A stretch of DNA of 23,958 nt from Sphingopyxis sp. (GTDB lineage: Bacteria; Pseudomonadota; Alphaproteobacteria; Sphingomonadales; Sphingomonadaceae). Made by a program: the position numbers and the translations under genes. Below are positions 1 through 7,703 of the stretch, piece by piece. Position 1 is the first letter of the stretch. The number at the start of each line of letters is the position of its first letter. The DNA lies in contig JACEST010000010.1 in assembly GCA_013911715.1 (NCBI GenBank), positions 1-23,958 on the forward strand, given 5' to 3'. The notes beneath the pieces were generated by a model that ran no database searches, was not told where the DNA came from, and worked only from the letters and a program-made list of their open reading frames with translations.

Positions 1-113
1 CCCCCGCCCCGCGCAATGGCGAGCATAGCGAGATGGTGCTGAGCGAGCGGCTGGGGCTGGAAAGCGGCGCGATTGCGCGGCTCGTGGATGCGGGCGTGGT
101 GGGGGTGGGATGA
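1..113 (+). CDS. C-terminal fragment of a probable CaiB/BaiF (family III) CoA-transferase
   Basis: Only the last 36 codons are in the window, read from base 3 to a TGA at 111-113. The visible residues contain an N-G-E-H-S-E-M-V-L stretch followed by a short helical end (SGAIARLVDAGVV). Family III CoA-transferases typically end with a GEH-(T/S)-x-x-V-L motif and a last helix ending in A-G-V-V/I. Such enzymes move CoA between an acyl-CoA and a free carboxylic acid. The gene runs in the same direction as the thiolase 127 bp downstream, which fits a shared acyl-CoA role. With so little sequence the assignment rests on the terminal motif alone. Confidence 0.55.
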   Translation, partial: PAPRNGEHSEMVLSERLGLESGAIARLVDAGVVGVG

Positions 114-135
114 TGCACGACCATGCAAACACTGA

Positions 136-215
136 CTGTGCTCCGGCGCAGGCCGGAGCTTTGGCACGCATCAGCATCTCTATCGGCCAAAGCTCCGGCC
201 TGCGCCGGAGCACAG
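136..215. repeat. 29-bp perfect inverted repeat, copy 1 (upstream of thiolase)
   Basis: The left arm at 136-164 and right arm at 187-215 are perfect reverse complements over 29 bp and are separated by 22 bp. Each arm also contains a smaller palindrome built from CTCCGG and CCGGAG. No T-run follows, so it does not look like a standard terminator. A near-identical copy lies at 1476-1554. This looks like a REP/BIME-like intergenic palindromic element. Confidence 0.85.
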
Positions 216-240
216 CCTCATTTGATTTTAAGGAACACCC

Positions 241-1452
241 ATGACCCTGCGCCGCGCCGCTATTGTATCGCCTCTACGCACCCCGGTTGGCAAATTCCTT
301 GGCAGCCTGTCGAGCGTCAGTGCGGGCGAACTGGGCGCGGTGATCATCCGCGCGCTGATGGCGCGCACCAAGGTCGATCCTGAGCGCATCGACGATGTCG
401 TGTTCAGCCAGGGCTATGGCAATGCCGAGGCGCCGGCGATTGGCCGCTGGTCGGCGATGGCGGCGGGATTGCCGCTGCACGTGCCGGGTTATCAGGTCGA
501 CCGCCGCTGCGGTTCGGGGCTGCAATCGGTGGTCGATGCCGCGATGATGGTGCAGACCGGCGCCGCCGACTGCGTGATCGCGGGCGGGGTTGAGAGCATG
601 TCGAACGCCGAACATTACACCCTGCAAATCCGCGGCGGCGTGCGCGCGGGCAATATGATGCTCTATGACCGGCTGACGCGCGGGCGGCTGATGAGCCAGC
701 CGCAGGAACGGTTCGGCGTGATTTCAGGCATGATCGAGACCGCCGAAAATCTGGCCAAGGATTATGGCATCAGCCGCGAGGCGTGCGATGCCTATGCGGT
801 GCGCAGCCATTTGAACGCCGCACGGGCGTGGGCCGAGGGATTGTTCGATGACGAATTGGTGCCGGTCGCGGTGCCGCAGAAGCGCGGCGATCCGATAATG
901 TTCGACCATGACGAGGGTTATCGCGCCGATGCGACGGTCGAGGGATTGGCGAAGCTCAAACCGCTCGAGGGCGGCGTCGTGACGGCGGGCAATGCGAGCC
1001 AGCAGAATGATGCCGCCGCCGCGTGCCTGGTGGTCGCAGAGGACAAGCTGGCCGAACTGGGGCTCGAACCCATCGCCTGGTTCACCGGCTGGGCGGCGGC
1101 GGGGTGCGACCCGTCGCGTATGGGCATCGGCCCGGTGCCCGCAGTCGAGCGGCTGTTCGCGCGCACCGGCCTTGGCTGGGACGATATCGATGTCGTCGAA
1201 CTCAACGAAGCGTTCGCGCCGCAGGTGCTCGCGGTGCTGAAGGGCTGGGGCTGGAGCGACGACGACAGCCGGATGGCGATGCTCAACGTCAACGGCAGCG
1301 GTATCTCGCTGGGCCACCCCATTGGCGCGACCGGCGGACGCATCCTCGCCAATCTGACCCGCGAGTTGGTGCGGCGCGGGGGGCGGTACGGGCTGGAGAC
1401 GATGTGCATCGGCGGCGGTCAAGGGATGGCGGCGATTTTCGAGCGGGTGTGA
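241..1452 (+). CDS. Acetyl-CoA C-acyltransferase / acetyltransferase (thiolase)
   Basis: This 403-residue protein has normal thiolase length. It catalyses thiolytic cleavage of 3-ketoacyl-CoA (beta-oxidation) or the reverse condensation of two acetyl-CoA. The nucleophilic cysteine is C90 in D-R-R-C-G-S-G. The second and third catalytic positions are H359 in G-H-P-I-G-A-T-G-G and C389 in M-C-I-G-G-G-Q-G. The ATG at 241 is preceded by AAGGA at 230-234. The motifs do not decide between a degradative (FadA-type) and a biosynthetic (PhaA/AtoB-type) enzyme. The gene is bracketed by two copies of a 29-bp inverted repeat and faces gpsA convergently. The neighbouring CoA-transferase remnant suggests catabolism of acyl-CoAs or of an unusual acid. 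Confidence 0.93.
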   Translation: MTLRRAAIVSPLRTPVGKFLGSLSSVSAGELGAVIIRALMARTKVDPERIDDVVFSQGYGNAEAPAIGRWSAMAAGLPLHVPGYQVDRRCGSGLQSVVDAAMMVQTGAADCVIAGGVESMSNAEHYTLQIRGGVRAGNMMLYDRLTRGRLMSQPQERFGVISGMIETAENLAKDYGISREACDAYAVRSHLNAARAWAEGLFDDELVPVAVPQKRGDPIMFDHDEGYRADATVEGLAKLKPLEGGVVTAGNASQQNDAAAACLVVAEDKLAELGLEPIAWFTGWAAAGCDPSRMGIGPVPAVERLFARTGLGWDDIDVVELNEAFAPQVLAVLKGWGWSDDDSRMAMLNVNGSGISLGHPIGATGGRILANLTRELVRRGGRYGLETMCIGGGQGMAAIFERV

Positions 1453-1475
1453 GAAACCCTTGCGTTAAAGCAGCA

Positions 1476-1554
1476 CTGTGCTCCGGCGCAGGCCGGAGCT
1501 TTGGCTGATAATGCTGCCCGTCACTGCCAAAGCTCCGGCATGCGCCGGAGCACA
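1476..1554. repeat. 29-bp inverted repeat, copy 2 (between thiolase and gpsA)
   Basis: The left arm at 1476-1504 is identical to the left arm of copy 1. The right arm at 1527-1554/1555 matches except for one internal C-to-A change and the final base. The spacer at 1505-1526 is again 22 bp, but its sequence is unlike that of copy 1. It lies between two convergent genes, so it might act on transcript ends in both directions, but it has no T-tract. Confidence 0.85.
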
Positions 1555-1571
1555 ATAGTTGATGGCCGGAC

Positions 1572-2573
1572 TTACCCCGCGTCGCCCTCTGCCCCGACGC
1601 CGCTGCGCACCAGCCCGCGGAATACATCGCGCGCGGTCTTGCGGCCCTGCGTCACGTCGAACACATCCTGCGCGATCGGCATGGCGACACCATATTGACG
1701 TGCCAGCGCGACGACGGTTGGTGCGGCCTTTACGCCTTCGGCGACCATGTGCATGCCGGCGATGACAGCGTCGATATGCCGCCCCTTGCCGAGTTCAACC
1801 CCGACCGAGCGGTTGCGCGACAGCGTGCTGGTGCAGGTTGCGATCAAATCGCCCATCCCGGCGAGCCCCGAAAAGGTTTCGGGCCGCCCGCCCATCGCCA
1901 CGCCCAGCCGCGTCACTTCGGCGAGCCCGCGCGTCATCAGCGCCGCGCGCGTATTGTCGCCCGCGCCCAACCCGTCGCCCATACCCACCGCGATGGCGAT
2001 GATATTTTTGAGCACGCCGCCAAGCTCGCAGCCGAGCAGGTCGGTGTTGGTGTAAACGCGGAACAGCCCCGAGTGGAACAGCGGCTGGAGCGCCTTGACG
2101 ACAATTTCATCCTCGACCGCGAGCACACTCGCCGCCGCCTGACCCTGCAAAATCTCGCGCGCCAGGTTGGGGCCGGTTAGCACGCCGACCGGGTGACCGG
2201 GCAGGATTTCGGTAATAACCTCGGTCATCCGCTTGCCGGTGTCGAGTTCGAAGCCCTTGGTCAGGCTGATCACCGGCACCCAGGGGCGGATATGCTGGCG
2301 CACGTCCATCAGCACGGCTCGGAAATTCTGGCTGGGCACGCCCATCACCAGCACATCGGCGGTGCGAACCGCTTCGCCCATGTCGGCGGTCGCGCGCATC
2401 GTCGGCGGCAACATATAGCCTGCAAGGTAGCGGCTGTTCTGCCGCTCATGGTTGATTTCATGGACCGTCGCGGCATCGCGCGCCCACAGCATCACCGGCG
2501 CATTGCGCGAAATCAGCGCCGCCACGGTGGTTCCCCAGCTGCCGCCGCCCAACAATCCGACGTTCAAACGCAT
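1572..2573 (-). CDS. gpsA: NAD(P)-dependent glycerol-3-phosphate dehydrogenase
   Basis: GpsA reduces dihydroxyacetone phosphate to sn-glycerol-3-phosphate, the backbone of glycerolipids. The protein has 333 residues, normal for the family. It opens with a Rossmann G-G-G-S-W-G-T motif at about residues 9-15. It also carries the S-L-T-K-G-F-E motif and the C-terminal substrate-binding stretch with L-K-N-I-I-A-I and G-D-N-T-R-A-A-L, followed by G-L-A-G-M-G-D-L. I chose the ATG at 2573 because GGGGAG stands about 8 bases upstream and the Rossmann fold starts directly after it. The same frame stays open 40 codons further upstream only because it runs through an intergenic repeat. The gene lies downstream of the lipid block and can supply the substrate of its PlsB. 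Confidence 0.95.
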   Translation of the reverse strand: MRLNVGLLGGGSWGTTVAALISRNAPVMLWARDAATVHEINHERQNSRYLAGYMLPPTMRATADMGEAVRTADVLVMGVPSQNFRAVLMDVRQHIRPWVPVISLTKGFELDTGKRMTEVITEILPGHPVGVLTGPNLAREILQGQAAASVLAVEDEIVVKALQPLFHSGLFRVYTNTDLLGCELGGVLKNIIAIAVGMGDGLGAGDNTRAALMTRGLAEVTRLGVAMGGRPETFSGLAGMGDLIATCTSTLSRNRSVGVELGKGRHIDAVIAGMHMVAEGVKAAPTVVALARQYGVAMPIAQDVFDVTQGRKTARDVFRGLVRSGVGAEGDAG

Positions 2574-2653
2574 GCCCGTGTCTCCCCACCCTTGCCTATA
2601 TGGTAGATGGAGATTTGAACGACTGCAAAGCAAACGGCGTTCGCGTATCGCCG

Positions 2654-2684
2654 CCCTGGATTGCTTCGCTGCGCTCGCAATGAC
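2654..2684. repeat. Intergenic palindromic repeat of the 'AAKQS' type
   Basis: The element has ATTGC and GCAAT arms around a CGCTGCGCTCG-like core. It resembles a widespread alphaproteobacterial intergenic repeat whose read-through translation gives peptides such as V-I-A-S-A-A-K-Q-S, and that peptide appears here on the minus strand. It fills the 116-bp gap between the alpha/beta hydrolase and gpsA. It produces a false N-terminal extension of gpsA if the longest ORF is taken. Confidence 0.7.
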
Positions 2685-2689
2685 ACGAA

Positions 2690-3628
2690 TCAATGCCCAT
2701 GTTTGGCAAGGAAGCGGCGAATGACCGCTGCGGTGGGGCCCGGTTTTTCGATCATCGGGACATGCCCCGCATCGTCGAACACCACGGCTTCGGCGTGCGC
2801 GATGCCCGCTTGCAGTTCGCCGACGCAGCTGACGTGGATCAGCTGGTCGTGGCGGCCCCAGATAATCAGCGTCGGCACCGTCACTTCGCCAAGGCGGCGG
2901 TTGAGCGGGCGTTCGTCGCCGTCGGCCACAATCGTCCAGAAAATCTTGTCAAGCAGCGCGCTGTGCCGGCTGCGGTCTTCGAACACCACGTCCATGAAGC
3001 GCGACGGGATGGCGCGCGGTTTGTGCGCGATGAAACCCATCAGCGCCTTAAGTTCGGCGGCGGTGTCCGGCACCAGCGGGCTTTTGTCGGTGCGCGGCAG
3101 TTGCTGGAGCGCACTTTTTTCTGGGCCATCGACCCCGGCGCTGTTCATCAGGGTGAGCGTGGTCAGCCGTTCCGGGTGGTCGAGCGCCGCTTGCAGCGCG
3201 ATCCAGCCGCCCATGCTGTTGCCAATAATATGCGCGCGGGTCAGCCCGATGCTGTCCATGAATTCGATCAGCCGGTCGGTCTGCGCCGCAATGTCATAGG
3301 GAGCGTGATAGTCGCGCGCATTGTCGCCAAAGCCGACCAGATCGGGGATGATGACATGATAGCGATCGGTCAGATGCGGAGCGAGCATCGCCCAATTATC
3401 CTTGTCGCCGCCAAAGCCGTGGACGAGCAAGAGCGGCGTGGCCCCGCGCGGCCCGCCCTCGAGATAAGGCCAATCAAATTGGCTGGCGCGCACCGACCGT
3501 AGTGTTAGCCGCCCGCGTGTGCGGACGCGGTCGCGCAGCCAATAAAGGATCGGACGCGGGAACAGCCAATAAGCGAGCAGCGGGATCAGGATCGCGAGGC
3601 CAAGGAGGATCAGGATCAGGCGCAGCAT
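2690..3628 (-). CDS. Membrane-anchored alpha/beta hydrolase (probable lipase/esterase)
   Basis: The 312-residue protein begins with a hydrophobic segment (about residues 2-23, Leu/Ile-rich), probably a signal anchor that leaves the enzyme facing the periplasm. The alpha/beta hydrolase fold follows: oxyanion H-G-F-G-G at 70-74, nucleophile S138 in G-N-S-M-G-G, acid D261 in W-G-R-H-D, and H289 in D-A-G-H. The triad is complete. The family includes esterases, lipases and C-C hydrolases. The setting, three bases after a monoacylglycerol-lipase-like gene and in line with a patatin-like gene, favours an acylglycerol or ester substrate. The ATG at 3628 has GAAGG upstream. Confidence 0.85.
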   Translation of the reverse strand: MLRLILILLGLAILIPLLAYWLFPRPILYWLRDRVRTRGRLTLRSVRASQFDWPYLEGGPRGATPLLLVHGFGGDKDNWAMLAPHLTDRYHVIIPDLVGFGDNARDYHAPYDIAAQTDRLIEFMDSIGLTRAHIIGNSMGGWIALQAALDHPERLTTLTLMNSAGVDGPEKSALQQLPRTDKSPLVPDTAAELKALMGFIAHKPRAIPSRFMDVVFEDRSRHSALLDKIFWTIVADGDERPLNRRLGEVTVPTLIIWGRHDQLIHVSCVGELQAGIAHAEAVVFDDAGHVPMIEKPGPTAAVIRRFLAKHGH

Positions 3629-3631
3629 CGA

Positions 3632-4483
3632 TCAAGCCTTCGCCGGCAAATGGGCGTCGAACCACGCCACCAGATCGTCGAGTACCGACACCTGTTCGGG
3701 CTCGTTGAAAATCTCGTGATACAGGCCGGGATAGAGGATCAGTTGCTTGTCCGCCGACCCGGCATGGTCGTGCAGATATTGGCCGCCCGCAGGCGCGGCC
3801 AGCATGTCGGCATCGCCGTGCTGGACCAGCAGCGGCACGGTCAGGCGCGGCGCTGCCTTTGCCGCCTGGCCCATTGCGTCGAACATCGCCTCGGCCAGCC
3901 GCGCGCCGATTTTGCCGTCATAGACGAGCGGGTCGGCGCGATAGGCCGCCACCACCGCCGGATCGCGGCTGACCCCGTTCGCGTCGAGCGCGACGACGCC
4001 GAGGCGCGGCAGCAGGCGCGAGAGGATGCGGCTGATCCAGATGGTGAAGCGCGACGGCGGCGCGGCGGGCAGGATCGCCGGGCCCGACACGGCGGCGGCG
4101 GCATAGATATGCGGGTGCCGCAGCAGATGATGGACGGCAATCAATCCGCCCATGCTGTGCCCGAGCAGCAGCAGCGGGCGGTGCGGATATTCGGCGCGAA
4201 CATGCGCGAGCAGCGCGTCCATGCCGTCGAGATAGACCGAAAAGGCCGCAACATAGCCCGGCGTGCCGTCCGACCGACCGTGCCCCATATGATCGAGCGC
4301 GACAACCGCAAGTCCCGCCGCATTCATCCGCGCGGCGACATGGGCATAGCGCCCGGCATGTTCGAACAGGCCGTGCGCCAGCAGCACCACGCCGCGCGGA
4401 TGTTCAACCGGCCAATGGGTGATGACCAGCCGCGCGCCCGCGCCGCGAGATCCCGCCGGCAGGACGAGCACATCGCCGCTCAC
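3632..4483 (-). CDS. Alpha/beta hydrolase, monoacylglycerol lipase / lysophospholipase type
   Basis: This 283-residue protein looks like the Hydrolase_4 group (PldB / monoacylglycerol lipase), which removes the last acyl chain from glycerol esters. Visible motifs are H-G-L-F-E-H at 38-43, nucleophile S110 in G-H-S-M-G-G, acid D226 in H-G-D-A-D, and H256 in L-Y-H-E-I-F-N-E. There is no signal peptide, so it is probably cytoplasmic. It starts with GTG at 4483, overlapping the TGA of the patatin gene (GTGA), and it ends three bases before the next hydrolase. This arrangement suggests translational coupling. Confidence 0.87.
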   Translation of the reverse strand: MSGDVLVLPAGSRGAGARLVITHWPVEHPRGVVLLAHGLFEHAGRYAHVAARMNAAGLAVVALDHMGHGRSDGTPGYVAAFSVYLDGMDALLAHVRAEYPHRPLLLLGHSMGGLIAVHHLLRHPHIYAAAAVSGPAILPAAPPSRFTIWISRILSRLLPRLGVVALDANGVSRDPAVVAAYRADPLVYDGKIGARLAEAMFDAMGQAAKAAPRLTVPLLVQHGDADMLAAPAGGQYLHDHAGSADKQLILYPGLYHEIFNEPEQVSVLDDLVAWFDAHLPAKA

Positions 4484-5940
4484 CGCACCGCTTTCTTAAG
4501 CGCGCGGCTGCGGTGGCCGGGGCCGTCGTCGCCGCGTTTGTCGATGCGCATTAAAATGCCTTCGAGCGCGCGGCTGATCGCCGTCTGGGTGCGGACCATT
4601 TCGATGCGCGGCCAGGCGGTGCGCATGCCGCTTTCCATCAGCTCGTCAATTTCTTCCTGTGGCAAATCCGACAGGATTTTCGAAACCGACCAGAATTTGG
4701 CCGGGCGGATGATATTGATGTCGCCGGTATAATCCTGGTTGATCAGCGACAGCGTCAAATTGGCGAGGCTGTTGAGCGGCGGAACCAGCGCGAGCGGTTT
4801 CTGGAATATCGTCATATTGGCGTTGAGCCACGCCTTGAAGGTCATCATCGAGGCGTGCTGGATCGCCTCGAGCGGCGCCTTTTGTTTGCGCATGTCTGTC
4901 GCGAAGGGCATCGCCAGCGGGTTGGCCTGGCTGACAATATGGTGGTTGACGCCATAGAGACGTTCGAGCCGCTTGGTCGGCACATCGTGGGTCACCGATC
5001 CATCGACCCAGCGCCGGTCGGGCTGGTACGGCACACTGCGCCCCTTGGCATCGCGCGCCATCAGCATCACCGGCGGGAACACGCCGGGCACAGCGCAGCT
5101 CGCCAGCACGGCTTCGCGCACCAGCACATTGGGCGCAGCAATGGCGTTCAAGAGGCGACCGTTCTGATGCTTTTCGGCCGGGGCGACCGACACGTTCAAA
5201 TGCTTGCCGCTGACCTCATAGGCCTCTTGAAAGGTCATGTCGGGGATCAGGCTGGCGAGCCGTTCGCGGACATCGTCCTGCTTCATCCGGCGCGGTTTTT
5301 CGCCCGGCAACACCGGATCGTCGGGATTGGCGAGCACCCCCGAATCGAGCCAGGTGCCGACCTCTGCATCGCGGCGCGTGCAGACGACCGCAGCGACAAT
5401 CGAACCCCCGCTCGCGCCCGACATGATGCTGGGCAGCACGCCCTCGCTCCACAGCGCTTTGACCACCCCGACGTGGAAATAAAGGAACGCGCCCGACCCG
5501 CTCATCAACAGCGCCGAGCGGCCATAGCAATGCTGGGCGCGGCGAAAGAAATCGCGCCGCTCGTCAAGCGTGATGCCGCGCGCCTTTTCGATCGTATGGA
5601 GCGCGTCGACGACGGCACCGACATAGGCTTCGATCAGTGTCTTGGTGCCAAAGCGCGCCTTTTGATAGAGCCGTTCGTGCCCCATCCCGTCCATATTGCC
5701 GTGAATGCCTTCGTTGAGCGCGAACAACAGCCCGCGCACGTCCCCCGCATCGGCTAAGGCATTCAGCCGTTCGAGCCGCGCGCGGATGGCGCGATGGTCG
5801 AAATGCTGGCTTTCATCGGCCTCGCGCCACCCCTGCAAGCCCGATTTCTTGTCGAGCGCCTGCGCAGCCTTTGACCAGGCCTTGTAATCGCTGGCGTTCG
5901 CCAGTTCGCTCTCGGTGCTGAGCGTCGGGTTGAAGATCAT
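4480..5940 (-). CDS. Patatin-like phospholipase with N-terminal DUF3336-type region
   Basis: The 486-residue protein has a helical N-terminal part (about 1-135) as in the DUF3336 subgroup. That subgroup includes eukaryotic TAG lipases of the Tgl3/4/5 and SDP1 type and bacterial relatives. The patatin domain follows: a glycine-rich oxyanion segment G-S-G-A-F-L at about 148-153, nucleophile S177 in G-A-S-G-G, and the dyad aspartate D313 in V-D-G-S. The ATG at 5940 is preferred over the longer frame because the 27 upstream codons lie inside a palindromic repeat. The ribosome site is weak (GGAAAA). The likely substrate is triacylglycerol or phospholipid, in keeping with the upstream acyltransferases. 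Confidence 0.88.
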   Translation of the reverse strand: MIFNPTLSTESELANASDYKAWSKAAQALDKKSGLQGWREADESQHFDHRAIRARLERLNALADAGDVRGLLFALNEGIHGNMDGMGHERLYQKARFGTKTLIEAYVGAVVDALHTIEKARGITLDERRDFFRRAQHCYGRSALLMSGSGAFLYFHVGVVKALWSEGVLPSIMSGASGGSIVAAVVCTRRDAEVGTWLDSGVLANPDDPVLPGEKPRRMKQDDVRERLASLIPDMTFQEAYEVSGKHLNVSVAPAEKHQNGRLLNAIAAPNVLVREAVLASCAVPGVFPPVMLMARDAKGRSVPYQPDRRWVDGSVTHDVPTKRLERLYGVNHHIVSQANPLAMPFATDMRKQKAPLEAIQHASMMTFKAWLNANMTIFQKPLALVPPLNSLANLTLSLINQDYTGDINIIRPAKFWSVSKILSDLPQEEIDELMESGMRTAWPRIEMVRTQTAISRALEGILMRIDKRGDDGPGHRSRALKKAVR

Positions 5941-5967
5941 GCGGTTTTTTCCGATTGCGGTGAAACC

Positions 5968-6046
5968 GTCATGCTGAACTTGTTTCAGCACCCATGGCGC
6001 ATGGCCGAAGCCTTGGACCATGGACCCTGAAACAAGTTCAGGGTGA
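5968..6046. repeat. Paired palindromic repeat with compensatory stem changes
   Basis: Two inverted units share a 15-bp core around AACTTGTTT. The first (about 5972-5990) folds as TGCTGAA / TTCAGCA. The second (about 6025-6043) folds as CCCTGAA / TTCAGGG. Each 7-bp stem is perfect although the sequences differ. The outer CCATGG blocks also pair with each other. It separates the WS/DGAT stop codon from the patatin start. Confidence 0.8.
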
Positions 6047-6071
6047 CGAGGAACAAAAAATTCAAAATGCC

Positions 6072-7703
6072 CTACTTGCCCTTGCGCGGCGCTTTTGGCT
6101 TGGCAAGTTTTTTGGGCGCTGGCTTATTCCCGCTTTTGGACTTGGCCGCGGGTTTGGGCGCCGCCTTGACCGGTTTTGCCGCTGCGGCAGGCTTGGCTTT
6201 TGGCGTCGGAACAGGTTTTGCGGTTGGTTTGGTGATTTTTTTCGCCAGCGCGGGCGCTGCGTTGGCGGCATAGCCCCCCGCGCGCGGCGTAGCGCTGAGC
6301 ATCTCGGCAAAACTGTCGTCGATACATTGGCGGAAAAAGGCGATGTCGGGCATGATCGCGCGTTCCGAAATGATCGAAAAGGCGATGCGGCCGTTGTAGC
6401 TGGGGGTCGCGATAAACAGCCCCATATTGTTCGCGAGTGGTGCCATGCCATATTGGTGGGTGAGCCGCGCGCCGGCCATATAGAGCGGCACCTGCGCCCC
6501 CGGCACGTTCGAGATGAACAAATTGGTCGAACGCACGGCAAAGCGTTCGTTGGTCAAAATGCGGGCGACCGCCGCCATCGTTGCGCCCGGAATATGCTGC
6601 GACAGGTCGGTCATCACCCGCGCGCTGATCCCGGTCTTGGCCTCCTTGGCCTCGACCGTATAGTCGCGCACCGCGGCGAGCCGTTCGAGCGGGTCGGCGA
6701 TGTCGGTGCGGATCGGCACCAGCATTGCCGACACCTGGTTACCCGGCGTAGACGCCTTGCCGGCGCCCGCTTCCTTGCCGCGCCGGTTGATAGGCGCGAC
6801 CGCGACCAGGCTGTCCCCCGGCAATTCCTTGTGATGTTCCAGATATTTGCGCAAACCTCCGCCGCAGGTCGCGAGCACGACATCGTTGACGGTCGCGCCC
6901 TCCACCTTTTTGCGGATCAGCGCGCAATCGGCGAGGCTGACGGTGGTCGCATCGAACATTTTGTGCGGGCCGACGGGTACGTTGAAGCGCGTTTCGGGAA
7001 CACCGGCGGTCATGGTGCCGTCGGCCATCGTCTTGCGCGCCGCCTGCAATATCGCCGGCGACATTTTGAACAGCGCGTTCATGAATTTGACCGGCGACTG
7101 GAGCGACGACGACCAGGCGCGGGTCAGAACTTCCGTCGGGCTCGGCGGTTTGCCGAGCTCAAATTCGGGCGGCGGCGCCTGAATGGCCGGGGTGCCCTTG
7201 GCATCGATGTCGCTCATCGCGATAAAGGCATGCGCGCCCGATGCGCCGTCGACCGCGGCGTGGTGGACGCGGTGAAGCATCGCAAAACTGCCCGGGGCGA
7301 CGCCGGCGATGCGGTCGAGTCCCTCGATCACATAAACGTCCCACAGCGGGCGGTTCATATCCATCGGCTTGGAAAAGTAGCGCGCGGTGGCGATGCAGAA
7401 TTGGCGCCAGTCGCCCGGTTCGGGGAGGCGCGCGTGGCTCAAATGCGCCTCGATATCGAAATGCTCATCCTCGACCCAATAGGGATGGTCGATGTCGCCG
7501 GGCAGGCGATACAGCCGCCGTTTGAACAACGGCGAGGTGTGCACCCGGCTTTCGACATGCGCGATGATGTCCTTGAACCGCACCTTGCCGCCGGGCGCGG
7601 TCGCCGGATCATAGATATAGGCGCCCATGATGTGGGTCAGGTTGTTCGCCGTTTCCACATAGAGGAATTGGGCGTCCTGCGCGCTGAGTTGCTGCACCAT
7701 CAT
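6072..7703 (-). CDS. WS/DGAT: wax ester synthase / acyl-CoA:diacylglycerol acyltransferase with Lys/Ala/Pro-rich tail
   Basis: The enzyme family transfers an acyl group from acyl-CoA to diacylglycerol (giving TAG) or to a fatty alcohol (giving wax ester). The 543-residue protein carries the catalytic H-H-A-A-V-D-G at 147-153. It also has R-P-L-W-D at 118-122, the V-N-D-V-V-L-A block at about 272-278, and the C-terminal S-N-V-P-G region at about 398-402. Residues about 482-543 form a low-complexity tail of Lys, Ala and Pro ending in P-R-K-G-K, which the catalytic domain does not need. The start overlaps the plsB TGA by four bases (ATGA), with GGGGA just upstream. The second Met codon is an equally possible start. 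The family is well known from Acinetobacter and mycobacteria. Confidence 0.93.
   Translation of the reverse strand: MMVQQLSAQDAQFLYVETANNLTHIMGAYIYDPATAPGGKVRFKDIIAHVESRVHTSPLFKRRLYRLPGDIDHPYWVEDEHFDIEAHLSHARLPEPGDWRQFCIATARYFSKPMDMNRPLWDVYVIEGLDRIAGVAPGSFAMLHRVHHAAVDGASGAHAFIAMSDIDAKGTPAIQAPPPEFELGKPPSPTEVLTRAWSSSLQSPVKFMNALFKMSPAILQAARKTMADGTMTAGVPETRFNVPVGPHKMFDATTVSLADCALIRKKVEGATVNDVVLATCGGGLRKYLEHHKELPGDSLVAVAPINRRGKEAGAGKASTPGNQVSAMLVPIRTDIADPLERLAAVRDYTVEAKEAKTGISARVMTDLSQHIPGATMAAVARILTNERFAVRSTNLFISNVPGAQVPLYMAGARLTHQYGMAPLANNMGLFIATPSYNGRIAFSIISERAIMPDIAFFRQCIDDSFAEMLSATPRAGGYAANAAPALAKKITKPTAKPVPTPKAKPAAAAKPVKAAPKPAAKSKSGNKPAPKKLAKPKAPRKGK

Noticed and set aside
136..215. Inverted repeats read as CRISPR or as terminators
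   Set aside because: There are only two widely spaced copies with symmetric arms, no spacer array, no cas genes, and no T-tract after the stems.
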